Assembly: GCA_039934875.1 (NCBI GenBank) | Contig: JBDTLH010000078.1 | Location: forward strand, 1 to 6,504 | Direction of reading: 5' to 3' | DNA: 6,504 bases | Source of the DNA: JBDTLH01 sp039934875 | Lineage (GTDB): Bacteria; Acidobacteriota; Terriglobia; Terriglobales; Acidobacteriaceae | Shown: positions 1-4,920 of the stretch, piece after piece | Layout: every line of letters starts with the position of its first letter | How positions within the stretch are numbered: position 1 is the first letter of the stretch | Position numbers and translations under genes: made by a program | Notes under the pieces: generated by a model | What the model was told of the DNA's origin: nothing | The model's input: the letters and a program-made list of their open reading frames with translations, nothing else | Database searches by the model: none

Positions 1-9
1 AGGACTGTC

Positions 10-102
10 TGGCGGAGAGAGGGGGATTCGAACCCCCGGTAGAGCTTTTGACCCTACAACGGTTTAGCAAACCGCCGCCTTCAGCCACTCGGCCATCTCT
101 CC
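10..102 (-). tRNA. tRNA-Ser (anticodon GCU)
   Basis: Read on the minus strand this is a complete class II tRNA that decodes AGC and AGU. The acceptor stem pairs GGAGAGA (102-96) with TCTCTCC (20-14), followed by discriminator G at 13 and an encoded CCA at 12-10. The anticodon stem GCGGT/ACCGT closes the seven-base loop TTGCTAA with anticodon GCT at 68-66. The long variable arm typical of serine tRNAs is present (GTAGGG paired with CTCTAC with one G-U pair). The T arm is GGGGG-TTCGAAT-CCCCC. The body without CCA is 90 nt, normal for tRNA-Ser. It is transcribed away from hemE and has no tRNA neighbour in the window. Confidence 0.97.
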
Positions 103-125
103 GACGGGAACTGCTGCTGGGAATG

Positions 126-131
126 ATTCTA
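126..131 (-). promoter_or_regulatory. possible -10 box of the tRNA-Ser gene
   Basis: On the minus strand these bases read TAGAAT, five of six matches to TATAAT, about 24 bases before the mature tRNA 5' end, which would leave a short 5' leader for RNase P. No convincing -35 hexamer is seen 16-18 bases upstream, so this is a weak call from position and one hexamer. Confidence 0.3.
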
Positions 132-145
132 CACCAGGAGGCAGT

Positions 146-185
146 TGGCGACTGGCGACAAGAAGCTGCCAGCGGCCAGTCGCCA
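146..185. repeat. inverted repeat between tRNA-Ser and hemE
   Basis: The arms TGGCGACTGGC (146-156) and GCCAGTCGCCA (175-185) are perfect 11-base reverse complements with an 18-base spacer. A partial direct repeat overlaps it: AGAAGCT followed by GCCAGCGG occurs from 161 and again from 185, the second time with an insertion of a few bases. It sits between two divergent genes and could be a transcribed hairpin, an operator or a dispersed intergenic palindrome. There is no T-tract, so an intrinsic terminator is unlikely. Confidence 0.6.
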
Positions 186-205
186 GAAGCTATTAGCCAG
201 CGGGA

Positions 206-211
206 TACAAT
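206..211 (+). promoter_or_regulatory. possible -10 box for hemE
   Basis: TACAAT matches five of six bases of TATAAT and ends seven bases before the hemE ATG. Transcription starting the usual six to eight bases downstream would begin at or next to the start codon, giving a leaderless mRNA. No -35 hexamer is visible at normal spacing. Weak evidence, but consistent with the lack of a usable Shine-Dalgarno sequence for hemE. Confidence 0.3.
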
Positions 212-218
212 CGAAGGG

Positions 219-1274
219 ATGTCAGCGCCTAATTCAATCTTCGTGCGGGCCTGCCGGCGGGAGCAGGTGCCGCAGACTCCGGTGTGGCTGATGCGCCAGG
301 CCGGACGCTATATGCCGGAGTATCGCGCGGTGCGGGCCAGCCACTCGCTGCTGGAGATCTGTAAGACGCCGGAGATCGCCGCGGAGGTTACCATCACCGC
401 CGCCGAGCGATTGAATGTGGATGCGGCAATTATCTTCGCCGACCTGCTGCTGCCGCTGGAGGTGATGGGCGTTCCATTTGAATTCACCGCCGGAGAGGGG
501 CCGCGGATACTGGACCCGGTGCGCACCTCCGCGCAGATTGACCGGCTGATAACCTATCGCGCGTCTGAGTTGGGTTACGTGGCGGAGTCGGTGCGGCGCG
601 TGGCGCGGCATTTCGGGGCGAAGCTGCCGGTGATTGGCTTCTGCGGCGCTCCATTCACGCTTGCCAGCTACATGATCGAGGGCGGGGGATCGCGCAGCTA
701 TATCGAGACCAAGAAGATGATGTACCGCGATCCGGATGCGTGGAAGGTGCTGATGGACAAGCTGGTGCACGTGCTCGCGGAGTATGGCGTGGAGCAGGTG
801 CGGGCCGGCGCGGATGCGTTTCAGGTATTCGATTCGTGGGTGGGATGCCTGAGTCCCGCGGATTACCGGCGGTATGCGTTGCCGCACACGACGGCGCTGG
901 TGCACCGGTTGAAGCATGCGGGGGTCCCGGTAATTTATTTTGGCACGGACACGGCGACATTATTGAGCGCGATGCGGGAGACGGGCGCGGATGTGATCGG
1001 TCTCGATTGGCGGATTGATCTGCGGCAGGGATGGCAGACGATTGGGACGGGCCACGCGGTGCAGGGAAACCTCGATCCGGTGGTGCTGTTTGCGGATGAG
1101 AAGACGGTGCGCCAGCGGACGCGCGAGGTGCTGGATCAGGCGCAGGGGAGAGCGGGACACATCTTCAATCTGGGACATGGGATCTTGCAGCACACGCCGG
1201 TCGAGAACGTGATCGCGCTGGTGGATGAGGTGCATGACTATTCGGAGCGCCAGATGTGCGCGAGCGGAGATTAA
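219..1274 (+). CDS. hemE: uroporphyrinogen decarboxylase HemE
   Basis: Cytoplasmic enzyme that removes four carboxyl groups from uroporphyrinogen III to give coproporphyrinogen III. The 351-residue product has the usual family length. Visible family signatures are PVWLMRQAGRYMPEYR at 21-36 and GFCGAPFTLASYMIEG at 140-155. Residues matching the known active site are R26, R30, D75 (in FADLL), Y151, S206 (in FDSWVG) and H320 (in NLGHG). The reading frame is open back to 48, through the tRNA gene and the inverted repeat, but the ATG at 219 puts about 20 residues before PVW as in other UroD proteins, so it is chosen. The only SD-like string (GAAGG) almost touches the ATG, so initiation may be leaderless. 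It is first of a hemE-hemH-hemY set; its last codons lie in the first copy of a 21-base tandem repeat. Confidence 0.97.
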   Translation: MSAPNSIFVRACRREQVPQTPVWLMRQAGRYMPEYRAVRASHSLLEICKTPEIAAEVTITAAERLNVDAAIIFADLLLPLEVMGVPFEFTAGEGPRILDPVRTSAQIDRLITYRASELGYVAESVRRVARHFGAKLPVIGFCGAPFTLASYMIEGGGSRSYIETKKMMYRDPDAWKVLMDKLVHVLAEYGVEQVRAGADAFQVFDSWVGCLSPADYRRYALPHTTALVHRLKHAGVPVIYFGTDTATLLSAMRETGADVIGLDWRIDLRQGWQTIGTGHAVQGNLDPVVLFADEKTVRQRTREVLDQAQGRAGHIFNLGHGILQHTPVENVIALVDEVHDYSERQMCASGD

Positions 1275-1320
1275 CGATGGGCGAGCGGAGACTAACGATG
1301 GGCGCGAGCGGAGATTGATG
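1260..1320 (+). repeat. 21-base tandem repeat carrying SD-like GGAG, hemE-hemH junction
   Basis: Copy 1 (1260-1280) and copy 2 (1281-1301) match at 20 of 21 bases; copy 3 (1304-1320) is shortened by loss of bases before the final GATG and is preceded by two extra bases. Each copy contains GGAG followed by an ATG: seven bases away in copies 1 and 2, four in copy 3, whose ATG is the hemH start. The hemE stop TAA (1272-1274) is inside copy 1. The array therefore forms the whole spacer between the two genes and contains repeated ribosome-binding-like signals. Confidence 0.85.
1277..1318 (+). CDS. possible 13-codon leader ORF overlapping the hemH start
   Basis: From the ATG of repeat copy 1, preceded by GGAG at 1266-1269, a frame runs for 13 codons (MGERRLTMGASGD) and stops at TGA 1316-1318. 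That TGA shares its last base with the hemH ATG (TGATG). The ATG of copy 2 (1298) is in the same frame, because the repeat is 21 bases long. The peptide ends ASGD, like HemE, since both ends come from the same repeat. If translated it would couple ribosomes from hemE to hemH. There is no homology or expression evidence, so it may equally be a by-product of the repeat. Confidence 0.35.
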   Translation: MGERRLTMGASGD

Positions 1321-2223
1321 TCGCAAGATGTGAAGTTTGATGCGGTGCTGCTGCTGGCGCATGGAACGCCTTCCCGCGTGGAAGAGGTGCCCGAGTACCT
1401 GCGCCGGGTAGCGAACGGGCGCGTGTTGCCCGCGGAGGTGGTGCGGGAGGTGGCGCAGCGCTTTGCAGCGGTCGGCGGTTCTCCGTTGACCCGCATTACG
1501 CTCGAACAGGGGCGCTTGCTGGCGGAAGCGATTGGCACGCCGGTTTATGTCGGTATGCGCAACTGGCATCCGTTGATTGCAGAGACAGTGCGGCAGATGA
1601 TTGCGGATGGAGTGCGGCGGGTAAAGGTGGTGTGCCTGGCGCCGCAGAACTCGCGCACCAGCGTCGGCTTGTATAAGGCGGCACTCGAGGCAGCGGTGAA
1701 TGGCTCCGGCCATATTGAGACTGAGTTCGTCAGCGAGTGGTTCGACCATCCGATGTTGATTGCGGCGTTTGCGGAACGGCTGCGGGTGGCGCGAATTGAG
1801 GCCCCCGCGGCGCCGCTATTGTTCACTGCGCATTCGGTGCCGTGCAGGACGGTGCAGAGCGCTCCGGATGGCGTCGCCGGCGATTCCTACGGCAATCAGG
1901 CGAAGCAGACGGCGGCGCTGGTGGCGCGCGAGGCGGACGCATCCTGCTGGTATTTCGCCTTTCAGAGCCAGGGGATGAGCGGCGGCACGTGGATCGGTCC
2001 GACGGTCGAGCGCACGCTGGACATGCTGCGCGTGGAAGGGGTGCGCGAGGTGATTATCCAGCCGGTGGGTTTTGTCTGCGACCATGTAGAAATTTTGTAT
2101 GACGTGGATGTTCAGTTTCGCGACCACGCAAGATCGGTGGGCATGAATGTGTTGCGTCCGGAGTCGCTGAATACATCGCCCACATTTATAGCGGCGCTGG
2201 CGGATGTTGTGCGCGGGGCATGA
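1318..2223 (+). CDS. hemH: ferrochelatase HemH/CpfC
   Basis: Inserts Fe2+ into a porphyrin; in the coproporphyrin-dependent route the substrate is coproporphyrin III. The 301-residue protein is close in length and layout to the soluble monomeric B. subtilis enzyme, with no signal peptide, C-terminal membrane helix or 2Fe-2S cysteine cluster. Conserved parts are AHGTP at 14-18, GGSPLTRIT at 53-61, FTAHSVP at 169-175 with catalytic H172, and GFVCDHVEILYD at 251-262 with the acidic metal-site residue E258. Where B. subtilis-type enzymes have AYGTP with the iron-ligating tyrosine, this one has H15. An ATG at 1225 would add 31 basic residues read through hemE and the tandem repeat; the ATG at 1318 is preferred because it has GGAG four bases upstream and gives a normal N terminus. 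It overlaps hemY by four bases (ATGA). Confidence 0.95.
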   Translation: MSQDVKFDAVLLLAHGTPSRVEEVPEYLRRVANGRVLPAEVVREVAQRFAAVGGSPLTRITLEQGRLLAEAIGTPVYVGMRNWHPLIAETVRQMIADGVRRVKVVCLAPQNSRTSVGLYKAALEAAVNGSGHIETEFVSEWFDHPMLIAAFAERLRVARIEAPAAPLLFTAHSVPCRTVQSAPDGVAGDSYGNQAKQTAALVAREADASCWYFAFQSQGMSGGTWIGPTVERTLDMLRVEGVREVIIQPVGFVCDHVEILYDVDVQFRDHARSVGMNVLRPESLNTSPTFIAALADVVRGA

Positions 2224-3623
2224 GGCGCGTTGCCATCATCGGCGGCGGGCTGGCAGGGTTGAGCGCGGCGTTCGATCTGGCGCGCGCGGGGACCGCGTTC
2301 GAGCTCTTCGAGGCTTCCGGCAGGCTGGGCGGTATGGTGCGAAGCAGTGAGCGTGAAGGATTTCTGATCGAGCACGGGGCGGATTCGTGGATCGCGACCA
2401 AGCCTTGGCTCGAGGAGCTGGCGCGCGATCTGGGAATGGAGGATGAGATTGTCGCATCGCCCGCAATCTCTCCTTCCACTTCGATTCTGCGCAATGGGGA
2501 GTTGACACCGTTGCCCAGAGGACTGTCACTATTTGTCCCCACAGACTTGCCGGCGATCGATGAATCGCACTTGTTTTCGGCAGCGACCAAGCGGCGCTTT
2601 CATCAAGAGCTGCAATCGCCGCCCAAGCCACTGGCGCAAAATGAGGATGCGGACGAATCCGTGGCGCAATTTGTGGAGCGGCACTTCGGCGGGGAAGTCG
2701 TGAAGGTTTTGGCGGGGCCGCTGCTGGCTGGTGTGTATGGCGGAGACGCGGACAAGCTCAGCGCGCGCGCGGTAATTCCGGGCATGGTGGCGATGGAAGC
2801 GCAATATGGAAGTTTGATCGCTGGAGCGCAGGCGGCGCGTCAGGCAGCCAGGCACACGGGGGGACTTTTTCGCAGCGTGCGCCGAGGGATGGGATCGTTG
2901 GTGGAGCGGCTGGCGTCGATGCTGCCGGAGCATTCGGTGCATCTCAATGCGGCGGTGAGTGCGGTGAAGATGCAGGGCGAGAGTTATTCGATCCGGACAG
3001 AGAATCAGGTGAGCGCGGGATTCTCGCATGTGGTTCTCGCGCTGCCGGTCCTAATACTGGGACAGATACTCGGGCTGGAGCTGCCCGAAATCCGGTACAG
3101 CTCTGCCGCGACCGTGGCGTTGGCTTACGATTCTGTCCCCCAACTTCCCGCCGGGTTTGGATTTCTTGTGGCTTGCGGCGAACCGGAACCTTGTCCGGTA
3201 ATGGCCGCCACCTTCGTGCAACAGAAGTGGCCGGAGCGGGTTCCCAGCGGAAAATCGATGATACGGGCGTTTGTCAGCGATCCGATGTTGCTGGCGATGG
3301 ATGACGATGGATTGGCGAATGCGGCGAGGCAGGCATTCGCGAAGACGCTGGGGATTATGGCTGTTCCTGCTTTCGCCAGCGTGGACCGCTGGCCGAGTTC
3401 AATGCCGCAATATGAGCTCGGGCACCTGGCGCGAGTGGAACAAATACTCGCTACAGTGGCGCAGCGTTATGGCAAGCGAGTGCTGCTGGCGGGCAATTCG
3501 TATTATGGCGTGGGCATGCCGGATGCAGTGCGCAGCGGGCGCGAAGCGGCGAAAAGGGCGGCCACAGAGGACACAGAGGACGCACGAAGGAAAGACAGAG
3601 AAGATAGAAAAGCCGAGGATTAA
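2220..3623 (+). CDS. hemY: coproporphyrinogen/protoporphyrinogen oxidase HemY (CgoX)
   Basis: FAD- and oxygen-dependent six-electron oxidation of a porphyrinogen to the porphyrin. The 467-residue protein starts with the dinucleotide-binding GxGxxG (G8, G10, G13) and an acidic residue at the end of the second strand (E31) followed by GRLGG at 34-38. The central family segment AGPLLAGVYGGD is at 165-176, and the C-terminal FAD-contact region AGNSYYGVGMPDAVRSG at 424-440. Its ATG overlaps the hemH stop (ATGA), implying translational coupling. Sequence alone does not separate coproporphyrinogen from protoporphyrinogen as substrate; operon order favours the former. The last 20 residues (448-467) are very charged, rich in Asp, Glu, Arg and Lys, and are encoded by dispersed repeat DNA, so the ancestral protein probably ended near residue 447. 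Confidence 0.94.
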   Translation: MRRVAIIGGGLAGLSAAFDLARAGTAFELFEASGRLGGMVRSSEREGFLIEHGADSWIATKPWLEELARDLGMEDEIVASPAISPSTSILRNGELTPLPRGLSLFVPTDLPAIDESHLFSAATKRRFHQELQSPPKPLAQNEDADESVAQFVERHFGGEVVKVLAGPLLAGVYGGDADKLSARAVIPGMVAMEAQYGSLIAGAQAARQAARHTGGLFRSVRRGMGSLVERLASMLPEHSVHLNAAVSAVKMQGESYSIRTENQVSAGFSHVVLALPVLILGQILGLELPEIRYSSAATVALAYDSVPQLPAGFGFLVACGEPEPCPVMAATFVQQKWPERVPSGKSMIRAFVSDPMLLAMDDDGLANAARQAFAKTLGIMAVPAFASVDRWPSSMPQYELGHLARVEQILATVAQRYGKRVLLAGNSYYGVGMPDAVRSGREAAKRAATEDTEDARRKDREDRKAED

Positions 3624-3746
3624 TTAAGATAGAAAAGCTGAGGATTAATTAACTACCCGCATCAAGGTAACGTCAGACGTTGAAATTCAACAGGTTTCTA
3701 TTTCTTCTTCGAGTTCCTTAGTGAAACCTTCGTCACCTCTGTGGTT
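3561..3746. repeat. imperfect inverted-repeat element overlapping the hemY 3' end
   Basis: The left arm begins GCCACAGAGGACACAGAGG (3561-3579) and continues through ACGAAGG (3584-3590) to AGATAGAAAAG. The right arm carries the reverse complement in matching order: a TTTCTATTTCTTC stretch from 3695, CCTTCGT (3727-3733) and CCTCTGTGGTT (3736-3746). The arms are imperfect and the centre is unrelated. The same words recur after mnmE, so this looks like one member of a dispersed intergenic repeat family. The left arm is read as the last 20 codons of hemY. Confidence 0.65.
3601..3650 (+). repeat. 25-base tandem duplication spanning the hemY stop
   Basis: Copy 1 (3601-3625) and copy 2 (3626-3650) are adjacent and differ at one base (C at 3614, T at 3639). 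The hemY stop codon TAA lies inside copy 1 (3621-3623). The near-identity implies a recent slippage or duplication event. It lies within the larger inverted-repeat element. Confidence 0.9.
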
Positions 3747-3775
3747 GCTTTTCACTTCGAGCCGTCCGGCAAAAG

Positions 3776-3812
3776 CATAGGGCGCAACCCCTTGCGAGGT
3801 CCGCGCCCTATG
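3776..3812. terminator. hairpin between convergent hemY and the LTxxQ gene
   Basis: CATAGGGCGC (3776-3785) and GCGCCCTATG (3803-3812) form a perfect 10-base stem; the 17-base loop can itself pair partly (ACCCC with GAGGT around TTGC, one mismatch). It lies in the 257-base gap between two convergent transcription units, where a shared terminator is expected. On the minus strand the stem is followed by CTTTTGCC, a short T-run; on the plus strand there is no T-tract. It is thus a weak intrinsic terminator for the minus-strand gene, and at best a pause or RNA-stability hairpin for the haem operon. Just beyond it is a TTGC tetranucleotide run (3824-3838). Confidence 0.5.
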
Positions 3813-3880
3813 TAGAGGGAGAGTTGCTTGCTTGCTTGTATTAAATAAGACGCCAGCGGGACAAAAAAGTTACCGGCAAA

Positions 3881-4309
3881 TCAGCCTTGGGGCTGCGCGG
3901 CAGTTTGCGGCCCATGTTCATGGATGTGGTGTTGCTGCTTCATCTGCTCCCACTTGGTCTTCTGTTCGGGAGTGAGCAGGTTATCCATGAACTGCTGGTT
4001 CTGGGCATGCGCTTCTTTCATCTTGTCATGCTTCTGCTCAGGGGTAAGCGAGGTATCTGCTTTGAGCGCCTTCATGGATTCCATCTGCTGTTCATGATGT
4101 TGTTTCATCTGTGACTGCTGGTCGGGGGTGAGGCCCAGCTCCTGCGCCATACGCGCGCCACCTCGATGGCCGCGATGACCATTCATGGTTTCGGTCTGTG
4201 TGGAAGCTGGCTGGTTAGAGGCTGCGCTCTGATCTTCCTGTGCGACCGCGAATGCACTCAGGGCTGAGATGGTCAGCGCCATCACAGACATTGCAATAAT
4301 TTTCTTCAT
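3881..4309 (-). CDS. secreted LTxxQ-motif protein, Spy/CpxP-like
   Basis: A 142-residue protein with a clear Sec signal peptide: a KK start, a hydrophobic core to about residue 20 and a likely cut after AVA at 21-23. The mature part is short, very hydrophilic and helical in character, with three LTP-x-Q motifs at 60-64, 88-92 and 112-116. These are the hallmark of the Spy/CpxP family of periplasmic stress chaperones and metal-response proteins. It has no cysteine and is rich in His and Met (NGHRGHRGG at 43-51, HHEQQM at 71-76, HHIHEHG at 127-133), so metal binding is possible. Start: ATG at 4309-4307 with AGGAA nine bases upstream. It stands alone, convergent to hemY and divergent from the PH-like gene; no two-component genes are adjacent. 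Family placement is by motif only. Confidence 0.8.
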   Translation of the reverse strand: MKKIIAMSVMALTISALSAFAVAQEDQSAASNQPASTQTETMNGHRGHRGGARMAQELGLTPDQQSQMKQHHEQQMESMKALKADTSLTPEQKHDKMKEAHAQNQQFMDNLLTPEQKTKWEQMKQQHHIHEHGPQTAAQPQG

Positions 4310-4364
4310 AGTGGTTGGTTCCTGCTTTCTTCTCGGGATTGACTACTCCCACCGTACATAGACA

Positions 4365-4391
4365 CGCGGAAAGGGCAAAAGTTGCTCCGCG
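4365..4391. repeat. short inverted repeat in the divergent intergenic region
   Basis: CGCGGA (4365-4370) and TCCGCG (4386-4391) are perfect six-base inverted arms with a 15-base spacer. They lie 56 to 82 bases upstream of the LTxxQ gene start and before the PH-like gene, a reasonable place for a regulator site. A six-base match in GC-rich DNA is weak evidence. No clear -35/-10 pair was found in this 169-base region on either strand. Confidence 0.25.
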
Positions 4392-4414
4392 GATATGCTG
4401 TGCGCGCTATCTTC

Positions 4415-4464
4415 AAGGTGGTAACATGGCGTCTTACCCGCCGATGAGGATTGGCGGATTCTAA
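4415..4464 (+). other. strong SD and ATG out of frame with the PH-like gene
   Basis: AAGGTGGT (4415-4422) matches seven of eight bases of the consensus AAGGAGGT and is followed three bases later by ATG at 4426. That ATG opens a frame of only 12 codons (MASYPPMRIGGF) ending at TAA 4462-4464, 14 bases before the TTG of the PH-like gene. It is either a short leader ORF or the true start of the PH-like gene, separated from it by a one-base frameshift. Confidence 0.5.
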
Positions 4465-4478
4465 AGAACGAGGCGCGA

Positions 4479-4871
4479 TTGGATTCCGGGTTACAACTCG
4501 CGATCTTTGGTTTGCTAGCTGCCGTCGTTCTTGCCGCGATCGGCTGCGCACCGCAGCGAACGGACGTGGCGGGAGACGATTTGCGGGTACACACATGGCT
4601 GAAGACATTCCACTTCAACCTGGATGAAGTTAGGTCCGCGGAAGAGATCGAGCCTGACGAACTTTCCTGGCGTAACACCTTCCGCCTCTGCGCTGTGGGC
4701 TGGCCGTTGAAGCCATATGGATATCTCTGGAACCGCGAGCGAGGCCTTCTGCTCGCGATGGTGAGCGATCGCAGTGGCATGGTGCTGCTGGATACGGGGA
4801 AAAAGCTCATCCTCGTCTCCCCCGAGAACCCTCGCGACTTGGTGCTGGAGATGCAGAATCGACCGGCCTAG
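4479..4871 (+). CDS. membrane-anchored bacterial PH-like domain protein
   Basis: A 130-residue protein as read from TTG 4479, which has GAGG five bases upstream. Residues about 5-23 form one hydrophobic helix; the following AIGC (20-23) resembles a weak lipobox, but the stretch before it has no positive charge, so a plain membrane anchor is as likely. The rest (about 35-126) has the feel of a small bacterial PH-like domain: a VHTWLKTFHFNLDEVRSAEEI start, a WPLKPYGYLWNRERG turn, then VSDRSGMVLLDTGKKLILVSPENP with a helix to the end. The function of such proteins is poorly known. The frame stays open upstream to 4425, and the extra codons read as plausible protein (PADEDWRILKNEARLD), with no ATG or GTG; the N terminus is thus uncertain. 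It probably shares a transcript with mnmE, 45 bases downstream. Confidence 0.6.
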   Translation: MDSGLQLAIFGLLAAVVLAAIGCAPQRTDVAGDDLRVHTWLKTFHFNLDEVRSAEEIEPDELSWRNTFRLCAVGWPLKPYGYLWNRERGLLLAMVSDRSGMVLLDTGKKLILVSPENPRDLVLEMQNRPA

Positions 4872-4890
4872 ATCAGCTTCCGCAAATGCT

Positions 4891-4920
4891 GGAGAGGTCA
4901 ACCATAGAATGATGGTGTGA
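4891..4920 (+). promoter_or_regulatory. SD and three-codon ORF at the mnmE start
   Basis: GGAGAGG (4891-4897) is a good Shine-Dalgarno sequence, but it lies 19 bases before the mnmE GTG and 11 bases before an out-of-frame ATG at 4909. That ATG reads ATG ATG GTG TGA, and its TGA (4918-4920) overlaps the mnmE GTG (4917-4919). Ribosomes may load at the ATG, stop after three codons and restart on the GTG. No in-frame ATG is available, because TAG at 4905-4907 closes the mnmE frame upstream. Confidence 0.4.

Noticed and set aside
48..218. Extension of hemE to the ATG at 48
   Set aside because: It would translate through the antisense of tRNA-Ser and the inverted repeat, and adds 57 residues absent from UroD proteins.
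234..917. 227-residue minus-strand open frame opposite hemE
   Set aside because: Antisense to a well-supported hemE, with biased Arg/His/Pro composition and no family motif.
1225..1317. Extension of HemH to the ATG at 1225
   Set aside because: The 31 added residues come from hemE and the tandem repeat read out of frame and are not part of the ferrochelatase fold.
3863..3895. CAGCC/GGCTG stem at the LTxxQ stop plus a T6 run on the minus strand as an intrinsic terminator
   Set aside because: The five-base stem is separated from the T-run by more than ten bases, which does not fit an intrinsic terminator.
3887..4114. 75-residue plus-strand frame inside the LTxxQ gene
   Set aside because: Leu/Phe-rich hydrophobic look results from reading the Lys/Gln/Met codons of the secreted protein in reverse; no good SD and no independent support.
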